Assembly (NCBI GenBank): GCA_050943135.1
Contig: JBMNOP010000004.1
Span: 62,001 to 126,000 of the forward strand
Direction: 5' to 3'
Origin: RUG695 sp050943135
GTDB taxonomy: Bacteria; Planctomycetota; Planctomycetia; Pirellulales; Thermoguttaceae
Length of the DNA: 64,000 bases
How positions within the stretch are numbered: the first letter of the stretch is position 1; every line of letters starts with the position of its first letter. This document shows positions 50,480 to 58,891 of the stretch, one piece after another. A program made the position numbers and the translations under genes. The notes under the pieces are model-generated. The model was not told the origin of the DNA and searched no databases. It saw only the letters and a list, made by a program, of their open reading frames with translations.

Positions 50480-53400
50480 TTACCAGTCCTTCTCCGGTTT
50501 TTCATATCGACGAAAGAGCGACTCACGTTGTTTGCGTTGATTCTCGACCGCGCGCCGGCGGTCTCGAACTTTCCGCATCATCGACTCGGCTTTCTCTTCC
50601 TGTCGCCGGGCTTCTTCCTCTTCCGGCGTCATCTGCCGATCGTCCTGTTGCGATTCCTCGCTCTGTTGATTTTGTTGGTCCTGCCGGTTCTGATTCCGCT
50701 GGTCTTGATCTTGCCCTTGACTCTGATCTTGGTCCTGACCTTGACCTCGATTCTGGCCCTGATTCTGGTCCTGATTTTGATCCTGATTTTCGTTCTGCTG
50801 ATTTTGGTTGGGATCTTGCAGCGGTTCTGCAATACGCCGGAGCAGATCGAGAATTTCTGTCTCGAAAGCCGGGGCTTTCTCGGGGAAATCGTCGGGCAAG
50901 AGGGAGGCAAGAAGATCGCTCTTCCGCTCAATCTCCGGCCCGAGTTCCAGCGCGAGTTTCATCGAACGGCGGACCTTTTCTTCGGGAGAAAGGGATTCTT
51001 CTTGCGGGGGCCCGCTCGGTTCTTCGGTAGCGGACTCCTTCGCGTCCTCGGCGAGCCGACCCTCGGACTCTTCTTTCGGGTCTCCGTCGGCAACCACATC
51101 CGGTTCTTTACCGGGTTCCGCGAACAGGTCGGCGGGCTTCTCCTCTTCGGTCGGCGGATGATGCGCGCCCGACCGGCCGGCTTCTTCTTCGGCGTAAGGA
51201 CGTGTTTCAAATTCCCGACGGGCGTCGGCGATCATCCGCTCGACCCGTCGGGGAATCGCGCTGCCGCGGGCCAAGAGGGTTTCGCGTGTGACAACGTGGG
51301 GATCGGCTTCGGCGTTTTTCGAATCGTTCTCGGACTCTTCCGAATCGCTTTCGATTTCGGGGCGGGTCAGGCTTTCGGCCTGTTTGACAATCTCTTCCTG
51401 TCGCGCGAGCGCGTCTTGCACGATCGTTTGGTAGTCGCCGTAAGAGATTTCCGCCCGGTCGATCGCACCGAGCGCCTCACGAACCGATTCGAGGGCCGAC
51501 TCGGGAGAAGAGGCCACCGCATCGGAAGCCGCTGTTAACGAGGTCAGCCCGCGCTCAAGTTCCTCAAGTCGGGCCGCGGCATCTTCGGCACCTTGCGCGC
51601 CCCCCCCTTCCCCGCAAAATGTCCCCTGTTCGAGGAGACTTTCCAGATCGGTCGCCCTTTCGGCCAATTCTTCCCCGAGCCGGTAAAGGGATTGCCACTC
51701 ATCGGAACGGGTCGGAGGGACGTTCATCGATTTTCGTTCCGACGTGTCGGTCAGCTCTTCGCGCAACCAGCGGAGATGGTCGGTCGGATCAAAAAGCTTT
51801 TCACGCACCTGCCGCTCTTTCTTCAAAAACTCGGCTCGTTTCCCCTGGGTCCAACTCAGGACCAGATCCGAAGCTCGCCGTGCGTTTTCGTGCAAGTGAC
51901 CTTTCGATTCGGCCGCGGCCTCACGGAACGTGTGAAACACAAGGTCGGCTTCTCGCTCCAGATCGGCAAACGCGGCGGCACGACGGGCGGCATCGGCACG
52001 GTACTCGGCCGGCACGTCTTTCGGCGGGGCGGCACCCGCAGGCGCAACAGCTCCCGAAACCACGGAAGGCATCGGTGGGACCACGTTGTTTGCTTTTTCT
52101 TCCGCTTCGCTCTCTTCGGGTTGCGAACTTTTGCGTGCCAGCGCCCGTGCCCGGATGATTGCGAGATTGTACCGGAGTTTTCCCCGCAATCTTCTCTGCC
52201 GATCGTCGGTCCTTGCCAGCCCCTCTTCGAGACAGGCCATCGCCTGTTCTTCTTCGCCGCGGGCGGCCAGTTCGCATGCTTTGTTATACAGTTCTTCGGC
52301 CGTCAAAAGCGGGTCGATCGGCACAAGGGTCGAGCCGTCGGACCCCACGGCCGCGGGACCGGTCGGCACCGAATCCGGACTGTCGGCCGAAATGTTCTTC
52401 CCGGCATCGTTCTTCTCCGGCGTTTCGTTCAAAGACGTGTTCGCATCGGGCGCCTCGGGGGTACGGTTAAAAAAATCGATCTCGGCGCCTGACTCGGTGT
52501 TCGGCTCTCCGGCGGCGAAAAGATTTTTCTCCGTCGGAAAGAAGGCCGTCGCGGCAGCAAGCACGAGCATGGCCGCGACCTCACGACGGTTGCGCAGCGG
52601 TGAAAGGAAAAAGCCGGCCCAGACCAACAGGCAACCGACCAGGAGATACGGCTGAAATTTTTCGTTCCACACGCGCCGCTCCCGTTCGCCGTAACCGGAC
52701 CGTTTCAATCGCATCGACTGCTGATAAAAGGCGCCCAGGTCGGTCGGGGTGGTTCCCATATCGAGGAACGCGCCGCCGGTCTTTTGAGCGATTTCGGTCA
52801 ACAGCTCTCGGTCGGCCCTGGTCCAGATCTCTTTCCCTTTGTATTTCTGATATCCGGTCAGTCTTCCGCGCCCGTCATAAAGCGGAATCCGTCCTCCCTG
52901 CTCCGCATCACCGAGGGCAACGGTAAAGATCTTCACACCCAGGCTCGCCGCCTCGTCGGCGGCTTCGAGCGGGTCCGATTCGTGGTCTTCTCCGTCGGTG
53001 ATCAGGACCAGGGCCAGGTCACGCGGCGATTCGGGATCGACGCAACGGAGCGCCAAACGGATTGCCTCGCCGATCGCCGTTCCCCCGCGGGTCGCATCGG
53101 CTACGGAAAGGAGGTTCAGGGAATCGCGGAAAAAAGCGTAATCGTTCGTCAACGGGATCTTGATGGTCGGCCGACCGGCAAACGCGATCAGACCGACGCG
53201 ATCTCCGGCCACACGTTGGAGCAGGTCGTTGATATCGAGTTTCGCGCTCTCGAGGCGGTTCGGGGCTATGTCGTTCGAGAGCATCGATCGGGAAACATCG
53301 AGCAGCACAAGGATATCGGCCCCTTTTCGTTCGACACTCAATGTCTCGCCCTCGCCGCGCGGTCCGGCCGCCGCGACAAAAAAGAATGCCAGGCCAACAA

Positions 53401-53584
53401 GAACCAGCAGGGCACGAACCGTCTCGCGCGTCGCACTGCGTGCCGGGGCAAGCCGCCGCACCATTTCCGGTTCGGCGAACCGTTGCCTGCCGACGCGCAC
53501 TTTGACCGCCGCAAATCGAAAAAGGAATGCGAGAAGCGGAAGAAACCAAAGTCCCAAAAGCCAGTATTTGTTCGTCAGATTCAT
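50480..53584 (-). CDS. BatB-type VWA protein fused to TPR and a Gln/Asn/Asp-rich tail
   Basis: A 1034-residue protein. Two N-terminal membrane helices (about 8-25 and 58-75), a von Willebrand A domain with MIDAS motif DVSRS (96-100) and ITDGEDHE, and a third helix (about 315-335). After a Thr/Asn/Pro-rich stretch comes a BatC-like TPR (about 425-480), then about 430 residues of charged helical sequence. Residues about 935-990 consist almost only of Gln, Asn, Asp, Glu and Gly (QDQNQDQNQGQN), followed by a charged coiled coil. Normal BatB has about 330 residues. The start overlaps the BatA stop by one base. Confidence 0.8.
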   Translation of the reverse strand: MNLTNKYWLLGLWFLPLLAFLFRFAAVKVRVGRQRFAEPEMVRRLAPARSATRETVRALLVLVGLAFFFVAAAGPRGEGETLSVERKGADILVLLDVSRSMLSNDIAPNRLESAKLDINDLLQRVAGDRVGLIAFAGRPTIKIPLTNDYAFFRDSLNLLSVADATRGGTAIGEAIRLALRCVDPESPRDLALVLITDGEDHESDPLEAADEAASLGVKIFTVALGDAEQGGRIPLYDGRGRLTGYQKYKGKEIWTRADRELLTEIAQKTGGAFLDMGTTPTDLGAFYQQSMRLKRSGYGERERRVWNEKFQPYLLVGCLLVWAGFFLSPLRNRREVAAMLVLAAATAFFPTEKNLFAAGEPNTESGAEIDFFNRTPEAPDANTSLNETPEKNDAGKNISADSPDSVPTGPAAVGSDGSTLVPIDPLLTAEELYNKACELAARGEEEQAMACLEEGLARTDDRQRRLRGKLRYNLAIIRARALARKSSQPEESEAEEKANNVVPPMPSVVSGAVAPAGAAPPKDVPAEYRADAARRAAAFADLEREADLVFHTFREAAAESKGHLHENARRASDLVLSWTQGKRAEFLKKERQVREKLFDPTDHLRWLREELTDTSERKSMNVPPTRSDEWQSLYRLGEELAERATDLESLLEQGTFCGEGGGAQGAEDAAARLEELERGLTSLTAASDAVASSPESALESVREALGAIDRAEISYGDYQTIVQDALARQEEIVKQAESLTRPEIESDSEESENDSKNAEADPHVVTRETLLARGSAIPRRVERMIADARREFETRPYAEEEAGRSGAHHPPTEEEKPADLFAEPGKEPDVVADGDPKEESEGRLAEDAKESATEEPSGPPQEESLSPEEKVRRSMKLALELGPEIERKSDLLASLLPDDFPEKAPAFETEILDLLRRIAEPLQDPNQNQQNENQDQNQDQNQGQNRGQGQDQDQSQGQDQDQRNQNRQDQQNQQSEESQQDDRQMTPEEEEARRQEEKAESMMRKVRDRRRAVENQRKQRESLFRRYEKPEKDW

Positions 53585-54636
53585 CAGGGAAGACTCCGAA
53601 AACGCGTGTTAAGCAATACCGTTCCCAGAAGAATAAACGTCAGGCCGGGAAACAGGAACCAGGTGTATAACTCGCGGTAATGATTGTACGCGATCTCGTC
53701 GTACTCCGTCTTTTCGAGTTTGTCGATTTCGCGACAGACGTGATCAAGTGTCTCGGTATCTTCGGCACTGAAATACCGGCCGTCGGTCATTTCGGCAACC
53801 TTCCGAAGCGTCTCTTCATCGAATTCGAGCGGCTCGTACGGCGTACCGCGGGTACCGATTCCGATGGTATAGATTCGAATCCCGAGCGATTCGGCGATCT
53901 CGGCGGCCTCTTCGGCTGTCACCGCACCGATATTCTGCGCGCCGTCCGACAGGAGGATGATAACCTTGCTTTTGGCGTTCGACTCTTTCAGCCGTTCGAC
54001 CGCCGCGGTCAGTGCGTCGCCGATCGCGGTCGCCGACTCTTCCTGATAGAGCCGGTCGGCGACCAACTGCCCGAGCCGGTTCGTCGGCGGGTTCGGAAGA
54101 TTCACCATTCGAAGGATTTCGGAGAGAGACTCGTGATCGAGGGTCAACGGACAGAGGGAATCGACATACCCCCCGAAGACAACCAGAGCGATCTTATCGT
54201 CGGGTCGGCCGGTAAACTTGCCGTTTCCGAGAACGAAGTCGTGGAAAATCGCCTTAACCGCGTCGAAACGGGTAACCCGCCTATCATTCAGAAAAAAATC
54301 GTCGTTACGCATCGAGCCGCTCCGGTCGAGACAGATCGCCATCGCGATCCCCTCGTTCCAGACACGGCTGTTCCTCTCGCCCGCCTGCGGGCGGGCCAAA
54401 GCGACCGCTGCCAAGGCCAATCCGAACGGCACCAGGGCGCGGACCGTCGGCAGAAGCCACGAAGCCCACGTTCGCGGCACGTCGGAAAGGACCGCCAGGC
54501 TCGAAAAGAGAAACGCGTCGCGACGGCGCGGCCGGAACACTTTCCAACCGAGCAGAAACGCGGGGACCAGCAGGAGGAGTCCCAAAGGATTTTGGAACCG
54601 AAACAGGGTGCCCGCCGCGAAGAGATTCAGCATCAT
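53584..54636 (-). CDS. BatA-type VWA membrane protein
   Basis: A 350-residue protein with two N-terminal membrane helices (about 18-35 and 62-82), a VWA domain with MIDAS motif DRSGS (104-108), TAIGDAL and LLSDGAQNIGA, and a C-terminal helix (about 327-345). The VWA fold holds a divalent ion and binds partner proteins. BatA and BatB act together in the membrane, with MoxR as presumed chaperone. Its ATG overlaps the stop of the upstream gene by four bases (ATGA), and its stop overlaps the BatB start. Confidence 0.85.
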   Translation of the reverse strand: MMLNLFAAGTLFRFQNPLGLLLLVPAFLLGWKVFRPRRRDAFLFSSLAVLSDVPRTWASWLLPTVRALVPFGLALAAVALARPQAGERNSRVWNEGIAMAICLDRSGSMRNDDFFLNDRRVTRFDAVKAIFHDFVLGNGKFTGRPDDKIALVVFGGYVDSLCPLTLDHESLSEILRMVNLPNPPTNRLGQLVADRLYQEESATAIGDALTAAVERLKESNAKSKVIILLSDGAQNIGAVTAEEAAEIAESLGIRIYTIGIGTRGTPYEPLEFDEETLRKVAEMTDGRYFSAEDTETLDHVCREIDKLEKTEYDEIAYNHYRELYTWFLFPGLTFILLGTVLLNTRFRSLP

Positions 54637-55631
54637 CCGCCTCCTTCCCCGGCCGGATCGGCCGGAACTGCCGGTTCAAAGGTCGAAACGAACAGTTCGG
54701 CGTGCCGGTACCCCGCGTCGATCTCGTCGGGGGTCGGCTGAAACCTGGCGAATTTCACCAGATCGGCGGATTCCAAAAACGAAGCGAGTTCCCGACGCGC
54801 CGCCGGGGAAAAATTTTGATCCGGCTCATATTCGATATGCCGAAGAAATTCTTCGGTGGTCTGTTCCGGTGCACGGATCCCGGTCATCTCTTCGATAAAG
54901 ACGCGGACAATTCCGGTCAGGTGAATGTAGTACCCGCGCAGGTCGCTCTGGCGCAAGTCGGAATGTTTCAGCACCTCCAGCCGCCGGAGCGCTTCGCTTC
55001 GCGGCGAAAGCGGCTCCGAAACATCCGTCCGCGGTTTCCGGAACACCTTCGTCAAGATAAGGGCCGCAACCACACCCCCGACCACAACCGCCGTCAGAAG
55101 CATCCAGGGGATCCGCGGAACCGGAGGTTCCGGCTCGCCGATTTCCGAAAGAGATGCCGCGTTCGGGTCGAACCGTGAAGCGACCGAAACCCTTCCCGGC
55201 GGAATCAGCAGGGTGAACCGATCGTCGTCGGCACCGCGGCACGGAACGGGGATCGGGGGCAGAAAAGCCTCACCGCTTTCTTTGGGGGTCAGCGTCACAT
55301 GAAAGATCGTTGTGTGTTTCTGTTCGTCGGCGCCGGGCGGGTCGGCTTTAACGTTTTCGACCCGCAGAGGGCCGTATTCCTCCCCGAATTTGAGCGGGAG
55401 CACCTCGCCCCCGGTCGGGAGTGTCACGGTAATGGTCAGCTCGACGTTTTCGCCCAACCGCGGCGGTTCGGGGGAAAGTTCCGCCCGCGCCGTGGCCCGG
55501 CCGTCCGCCGAAAGCGCTTCGCGCGGAACGGCAACCAAACGCTGCACGAAACAAAAGACGCAGAGCAGAAGAAAGCCGAGCGGAATAAATTTTCGTGATT
55601 TCATCGTTTTCCGTCGATAATTTCGTATCAT
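54633..55631 (-). CDS. Exported single-pass protein of the Bat operon (BatD-like N-terminal sandwich)
   Basis: A 332-residue protein with an N-terminal signal sequence (core about residues 17-33), a beta-sandwich resembling one BatD repeat (LGENVELTITVTLPTG... ESGEAFLPPIPV), a membrane helix at about 175-195 and a cytoplasmic C-terminal domain of about 130 residues ending YRHAELFVSTFEPAVPADPAGEGGG-like sequence. The position between DUF58 and BatA is that of the short DUF4381-type gene in other Bat operons. The ATG at 55631 overlaps the DUF58 stop (ATGA); 55604 is an alternative. Confidence 0.75.
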   Translation of the reverse strand: MIRNYRRKTMKSRKFIPLGFLLLCVFCFVQRLVAVPREALSADGRATARAELSPEPPRLGENVELTITVTLPTGGEVLPLKFGEEYGPLRVENVKADPPGADEQKHTTIFHVTLTPKESGEAFLPPIPVPCRGADDDRFTLLIPPGRVSVASRFDPNAASLSEIGEPEPPVPRIPWMLLTAVVVGGVVAALILTKVFRKPRTDVSEPLSPRSEALRRLEVLKHSDLRQSDLRGYYIHLTGIVRVFIEEMTGIRAPEQTTEEFLRHIEYEPDQNFSPAARRELASFLESADLVKFARFQPTPDEIDAGYRHAELFVSTFEPAVPADPAGEGGG

Positions 55632-56521
55632 AAAACTTCAGGAGATTTTCGCCTCCGTCGTTTTTCAAAGAAACCGCGCAGGTCTTTCACATAGTCGCGG
55701 TCGGTTCCGATCTCCAGCTGATCGACCCCGTAATGTTTCAGGCAGTTCTTCACCGAATCGCGCTGTGACCGAAACTGTTCGGCCAAGAGTTGGCGTACCC
55801 GCGCCGACCCGGTATCGACTTCGGCGATCTGCCCCGTCTCAGGATCGCAGAGTTTAATGAACCCGACGTTCGGAAACTCGGTTTCACGCCGATCGGTAAG
55901 CCGCAGGGCGATCAGGTCATGTTTCCTGCGACAGATGGCCATCTCCCGATCGGCCTGCGGCGCATAAAAATCGCTGATCAGAAAGACCATGGAACGGCGT
56001 TTCAAAATTCGGTTGGCGTATCGGAGCGCCTTATTCAGGTCGGTCGGTCGGGGAACCGGTTGCTGGACGACCATTTCGCGGATCAGGCGCAAAACCGCCC
56101 CTTTCCCCTTTCGCGGAGGACGGCAGTCGAGCACATCGTCGCAAAAGGTGAGGAGCCCGACCTTATCGTTATTCTTCAGTGCCGAGAACATCAGCGTGGC
56201 GATCGCCTCGACCGCGATTTCGAGTTTTCCGCGAACCGAACCGAAGATCCCCGAGGCCGAAACATCGAGCATAAAGAGGATCGTCTGCTCCCGCTCTTCC
56301 ACAAACCGTTTGATGAAAGGGCGGCCCGCGCGGGCGGTCACATTCCAGTCAATCAACCGAACGTCGTCTCCCGGCTGGTACTCGCGCACCTCACTGAATT
56401 CGATCCCCTGCCCGCGGAAAAAGCTTTTGTACTCTCCCGCAAACAGATCGTTCGCCGAACGGTTCGAGATGATCTCGAGCCGCCGAACCTTTTTAAGGAC
56501 CTCGCTCAGCTGTCCGCTCAT
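55628..56521 (-). CDS. DUF58 protein of the MoxR-Bat operon
   Basis: A 297-residue cytoplasmic DUF58 protein. RSANDLFAGEYKSFFRGQGIEFSEVREYQPGDDVRLIDWNVTARA-type sequence (about residues 20-62) is the family hallmark; it is followed by a VWA-like fold with MLDVSASG (about 95-102). DUF58 proteins accompany MoxR ATPases and VWA proteins and probably link the ATPase to the membrane complex. It starts 20 bp after the moxR stop. Confidence 0.9.
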   Translation of the reverse strand: MSGQLSEVLKKVRRLEIISNRSANDLFAGEYKSFFRGQGIEFSEVREYQPGDDVRLIDWNVTARAGRPFIKRFVEEREQTILFMLDVSASGIFGSVRGKLEIAVEAIATLMFSALKNNDKVGLLTFCDDVLDCRPPRKGKGAVLRLIREMVVQQPVPRPTDLNKALRYANRILKRRSMVFLISDFYAPQADREMAICRRKHDLIALRLTDRRETEFPNVGFIKLCDPETGQIAEVDTGSARVRQLLAEQFRSQRDSVKNCLKHYGVDQLEIGTDRDYVKDLRGFFEKRRRRKSPEVL

Positions 56522-56541
56522 TCTTTATCCTCCCCCTTTGA

Positions 56542-57528
56542 TTACGGCACCGGAACCGTATTGAGGATTTCACCGATCAGGTCGTCGGGAGTGATCGACT
56601 CGGCTTCCGCCTCGTAAGTGAGCAGCACGCGGTGACGCAACACGTCGCCGACGATATCTTTTACGTCTTGCGGGGTCACGAACCCGCGCCCGGCAAGCGC
56701 CGCCACGGCTCGCGCCCCTTTCCCGAGAAAGATGCTGCCCCGGGGAGAAGCACCGAACTCGATCAGCGGACGGAGTTTCGCCAGCCGATACTTTTCCGGC
56801 GTACGGGTTGCCTGGACCAGGTCGAGGATATAGTTTCGGATCGAATCGTCGATATAGATCTGCGAAACGACACTTTGGGCTTCAAGAACCTCGTCGCGGC
56901 TCATCACCGCGCGAACCGCCCCACCGGTCCCTTCGAGAGCCCGGTCAAGAATTTTCCTTTCCTCTTCGGCGGTCGGATACCCGATTTTGAGTTTGAGCAT
57001 AAACCGGTCGACCTGCGCTTCCGGTAACGGATACGTTCCTTCCTGCTCAATCGGGTTTTGGGTCGCCATTACCAGGAAAAGATCATCGAGCGGAAACGTC
57101 GACTCGCCGATCGTTACCTGTTTCTCTTGCATCGCTTCGAGGAGAGCCGACTGTACCTTTGACGGGGCTCGGTTAATTTCGTCGGCCAGAATAAAGTTGG
57201 TAAAGATCGGCCCTTTCTTCGTTTCGAAAGCCCCGTCGTTCGGTCGGTAGATCATCGTTCCGATCAGGTCGGCGGGAAGGAGGTCGGGCGTAAACTGGAT
57301 CCGTCGGAAATCGGTATCGAGAGTTTCGGCGAGTGTCTTCACCGTCGTCGTTTTGGCCAGGCCCGGCACCCCTTCGAGGAGAACATGCCCGCCGGTCAGA
57401 AGCCCGATCAGAAGGCGTGAAACCATATACTCCTGCCCGACAATCACCCGCGCGATCTCGGCACGGACCCGGTCGATTTTTTCGGATTGGGCGCGGACCC
57501 GCTCTTTCATCTGGTTGACATCGATCAT
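56542..57528 (-). CDS. moxR: MoxR-family AAA+ ATPase
   Basis: A 328-residue AAA+ ATPase thought to act as chaperone for the VWA proteins of its operon. Walker A GVPGLAKT (53-60), Walker B FILADEINRAP, sensor MATQNPIEQEGTYPLPEAQVDRF and a C-terminal lid are all typical. The ATG at 57528 has GAGGAAATA just upstream; the much longer frame that begins at 57753 starts inside the leader. It heads the operon moxR, DUF58, BatD-like, BatA, BatB/C, BatD/E, which runs to 47727 with gaps of 20 bp or less. Confidence 0.92.
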   Translation of the reverse strand: MIDVNQMKERVRAQSEKIDRVRAEIARVIVGQEYMVSRLLIGLLTGGHVLLEGVPGLAKTTTVKTLAETLDTDFRRIQFTPDLLPADLIGTMIYRPNDGAFETKKGPIFTNFILADEINRAPSKVQSALLEAMQEKQVTIGESTFPLDDLFLVMATQNPIEQEGTYPLPEAQVDRFMLKLKIGYPTAEEERKILDRALEGTGGAVRAVMSRDEVLEAQSVVSQIYIDDSIRNYILDLVQATRTPEKYRLAKLRPLIEFGASPRGSIFLGKGARAVAALAGRGFVTPQDVKDIVGDVLRHRVLLTYEAEAESITPDDLIGEILNTVPVP

Positions 57529-57767
57529 TATTTCCTCGTCATTCTCTCTATTCTTCCGTCGTTTAACGATTTGCGTCGGTCTCTCGGCTCTTAACCGTGC
57601 GGACAACGGCCTGGCGGACTCCCGCCCGCCGCACCTTTGCGGGAGCTCAAAACGAAAGGACTTCCTCTTGCCGACACATCCCCCTAATGAATGAAGTTTC
57701 CGCCGAGCGAAAAAACATTCATTTCGTTTTTGCCCGAACCGACATTTTCCCATCCCCCATGGAACGG

Positions 57768-57796
57768 ATCATAATGATTTTTATGCGGATTTTCAA
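57768..57796 (-). promoter_or_regulatory. Sigma70-like promoter for the MoxR-Bat operon
   Basis: On the minus strand TTGAAA (57791-57796), 17-nt spacer, TATGAT (57768-57773). The leader to the moxR ATG would be about 235 nt. Confidence 0.5.
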
Positions 57797-57973
57797 TTTT
57801 AACAAGGGTAATTTCGAAAATGTCGGCTCTCATATCGGAAGTCCCCCTCGGTTTACGCTCTGTTTTCCAAGCGCCGCCCCTTTCCCGATGAAGAGAAAAA
57901 CAGACCGAAACGGAATTCCGGCTTACCGGAACCACTGCTCAGGACTGTATCACAGAAAAACAACGCGGTACCG

Positions 57974-58018
57974 AAAAAGATTGGGTAGAAGGGAGCGATG
58001 AACTCTCTCCTACCCAAT
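57974..58018 (-). terminator. Rho-independent terminator of the small membrane gene
   Basis: ATTGGGTAG (57980-57988) pairs with its complement (58010-58018); the stem continues imperfectly inward. On the minus strand CTTTTTC follows at once. It starts 28 bp after the stop at 58046. Confidence 0.75.
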
Positions 58019-58045
58019 TGCCGACGACGTTCGGCGGCCCGACCC

Positions 58046-58462
58046 TCACATGCTGATTCCCAATAGCACGAGCAGATACAAAGCCGGGATGAAGATTATA
58101 CCAATTATGTGGAATGCACCGCGTCGTGGTAAAAGACCATACTGAGCACAAACACATGCAATGACGTAGAGGTTGATGATCAGTAACAAGAGTAAGAACA
58201 AAAATTTCAATATTGAAGATGCGGTCCTTTTAAATCCTTTTCTGTTCCTGATCAAAACGGCCAACACCGAAATGAATCCGACCGGGCCCGACAAATAAAA
58301 GCCGATCGGCGCAAACCCGGCCAGCACAATATGCCACCAGGGACGATGTCCTCCTTGTGTAAATGCTCCCGCTAATCCTACGACACCAAAAGGAAAAAGG
58401 AAGAAGGGGCAGATGATTCCGATAGTGACCAGAATCAGATTCAGGAGTTTGGCTTTCGTCAT
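58046..58462 (-). CDS. Small multi-pass membrane protein, paralogue of the one at 32304
   Basis: A 138-residue protein with about four hydrophobic segments (about residues 8-32, 45-72, 85-110 and 117-137). The first 75 residues follow the same pattern as the 110-residue protein at 32304-32636 (MTK start, NLILV, ICPFF, GFAP, GPVGF). It has its own terminator. Function unknown. Confidence 0.7.
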   Translation of the reverse strand: MTKAKLLNLILVTIGIICPFFLFPFGVVGLAGAFTQGGHRPWWHIVLAGFAPIGFYLSGPVGFISVLAVLIRNRKGFKRTASSILKFLFLLLLLIINLYVIACVCAQYGLLPRRGAFHIIGIIFIPALYLLVLLGISM

Positions 58463-58891
58463 CGGTATGTCTTTCTGTTTAACCTGGGAAATATTCTCTC
58501 GGTTTATAGGGGGGTCTTCGTCTGCCGACGATCATTCCGCCGGACCTTCCCGATTGAAGAAAAAGAACCCCTTTACGGGAACACGGGGTCGAGGTTACCG
58601 GCCTCTGAAAAGATGGTTGAGTTTTCTGTTTCTGACGAAATGCCCTTCCCGATGAGCCCCGATGATAAATCGAAACCGTAACGATTGCAATGAGAAAGAG
58701 GGGTTGGCGAGGGAAAATTTCGGATTTTTTGAGCGGCGCAAACGAGATGCCCGAACCCCATCACGGGATCAGGTGAAGCGAAGGCCCCCGTTCCGGCGAT
58801 CCGCCGTGCGCGGAAATTGATTTCCGGAATCGAACGGGGTAAAATAGGCAGAATCGAATCACCAAGAAATCCGCCGAGGAGGAGAATGCCG
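58463..58891. other. 429-bp divergent intergenic region
   Basis: Holds the promoter of the esterase gene at 58817-58845. No reading frame with supporting features is present; nothing else is seen. Confidence 0.5.
58817..58845 (+). promoter_or_regulatory. Sigma70-like promoter for the esterase gene
   Basis: TTGATT (58817-58822), 17-nt spacer, TAAAAT (58840-58845). Start near 58851, so a leader of about 40 nt. The longest open frame begins inside the -35 hexamer and is therefore too long. Confidence 0.6.

Larger units (their letters stand above)
57529..58045. other. 517-bp intergenic region holding the Bat promoter and a terminator
   Basis: Contains the promoter at 57768-57796, the terminator at 57974-58018 and an 8-bp inverted repeat, AATGAATG (57686-57693) with its complement (57716-57723), in the leader of about 235 nt. 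No gene is seen. Confidence 0.55.

Noticed and set aside
57529..57753. 75-residue extension of MoxR
   Set aside because: The ATG at 57528 has an excellent ribosome-binding site and gives the standard MoxR length; the extension is Arg-rich and without a domain.
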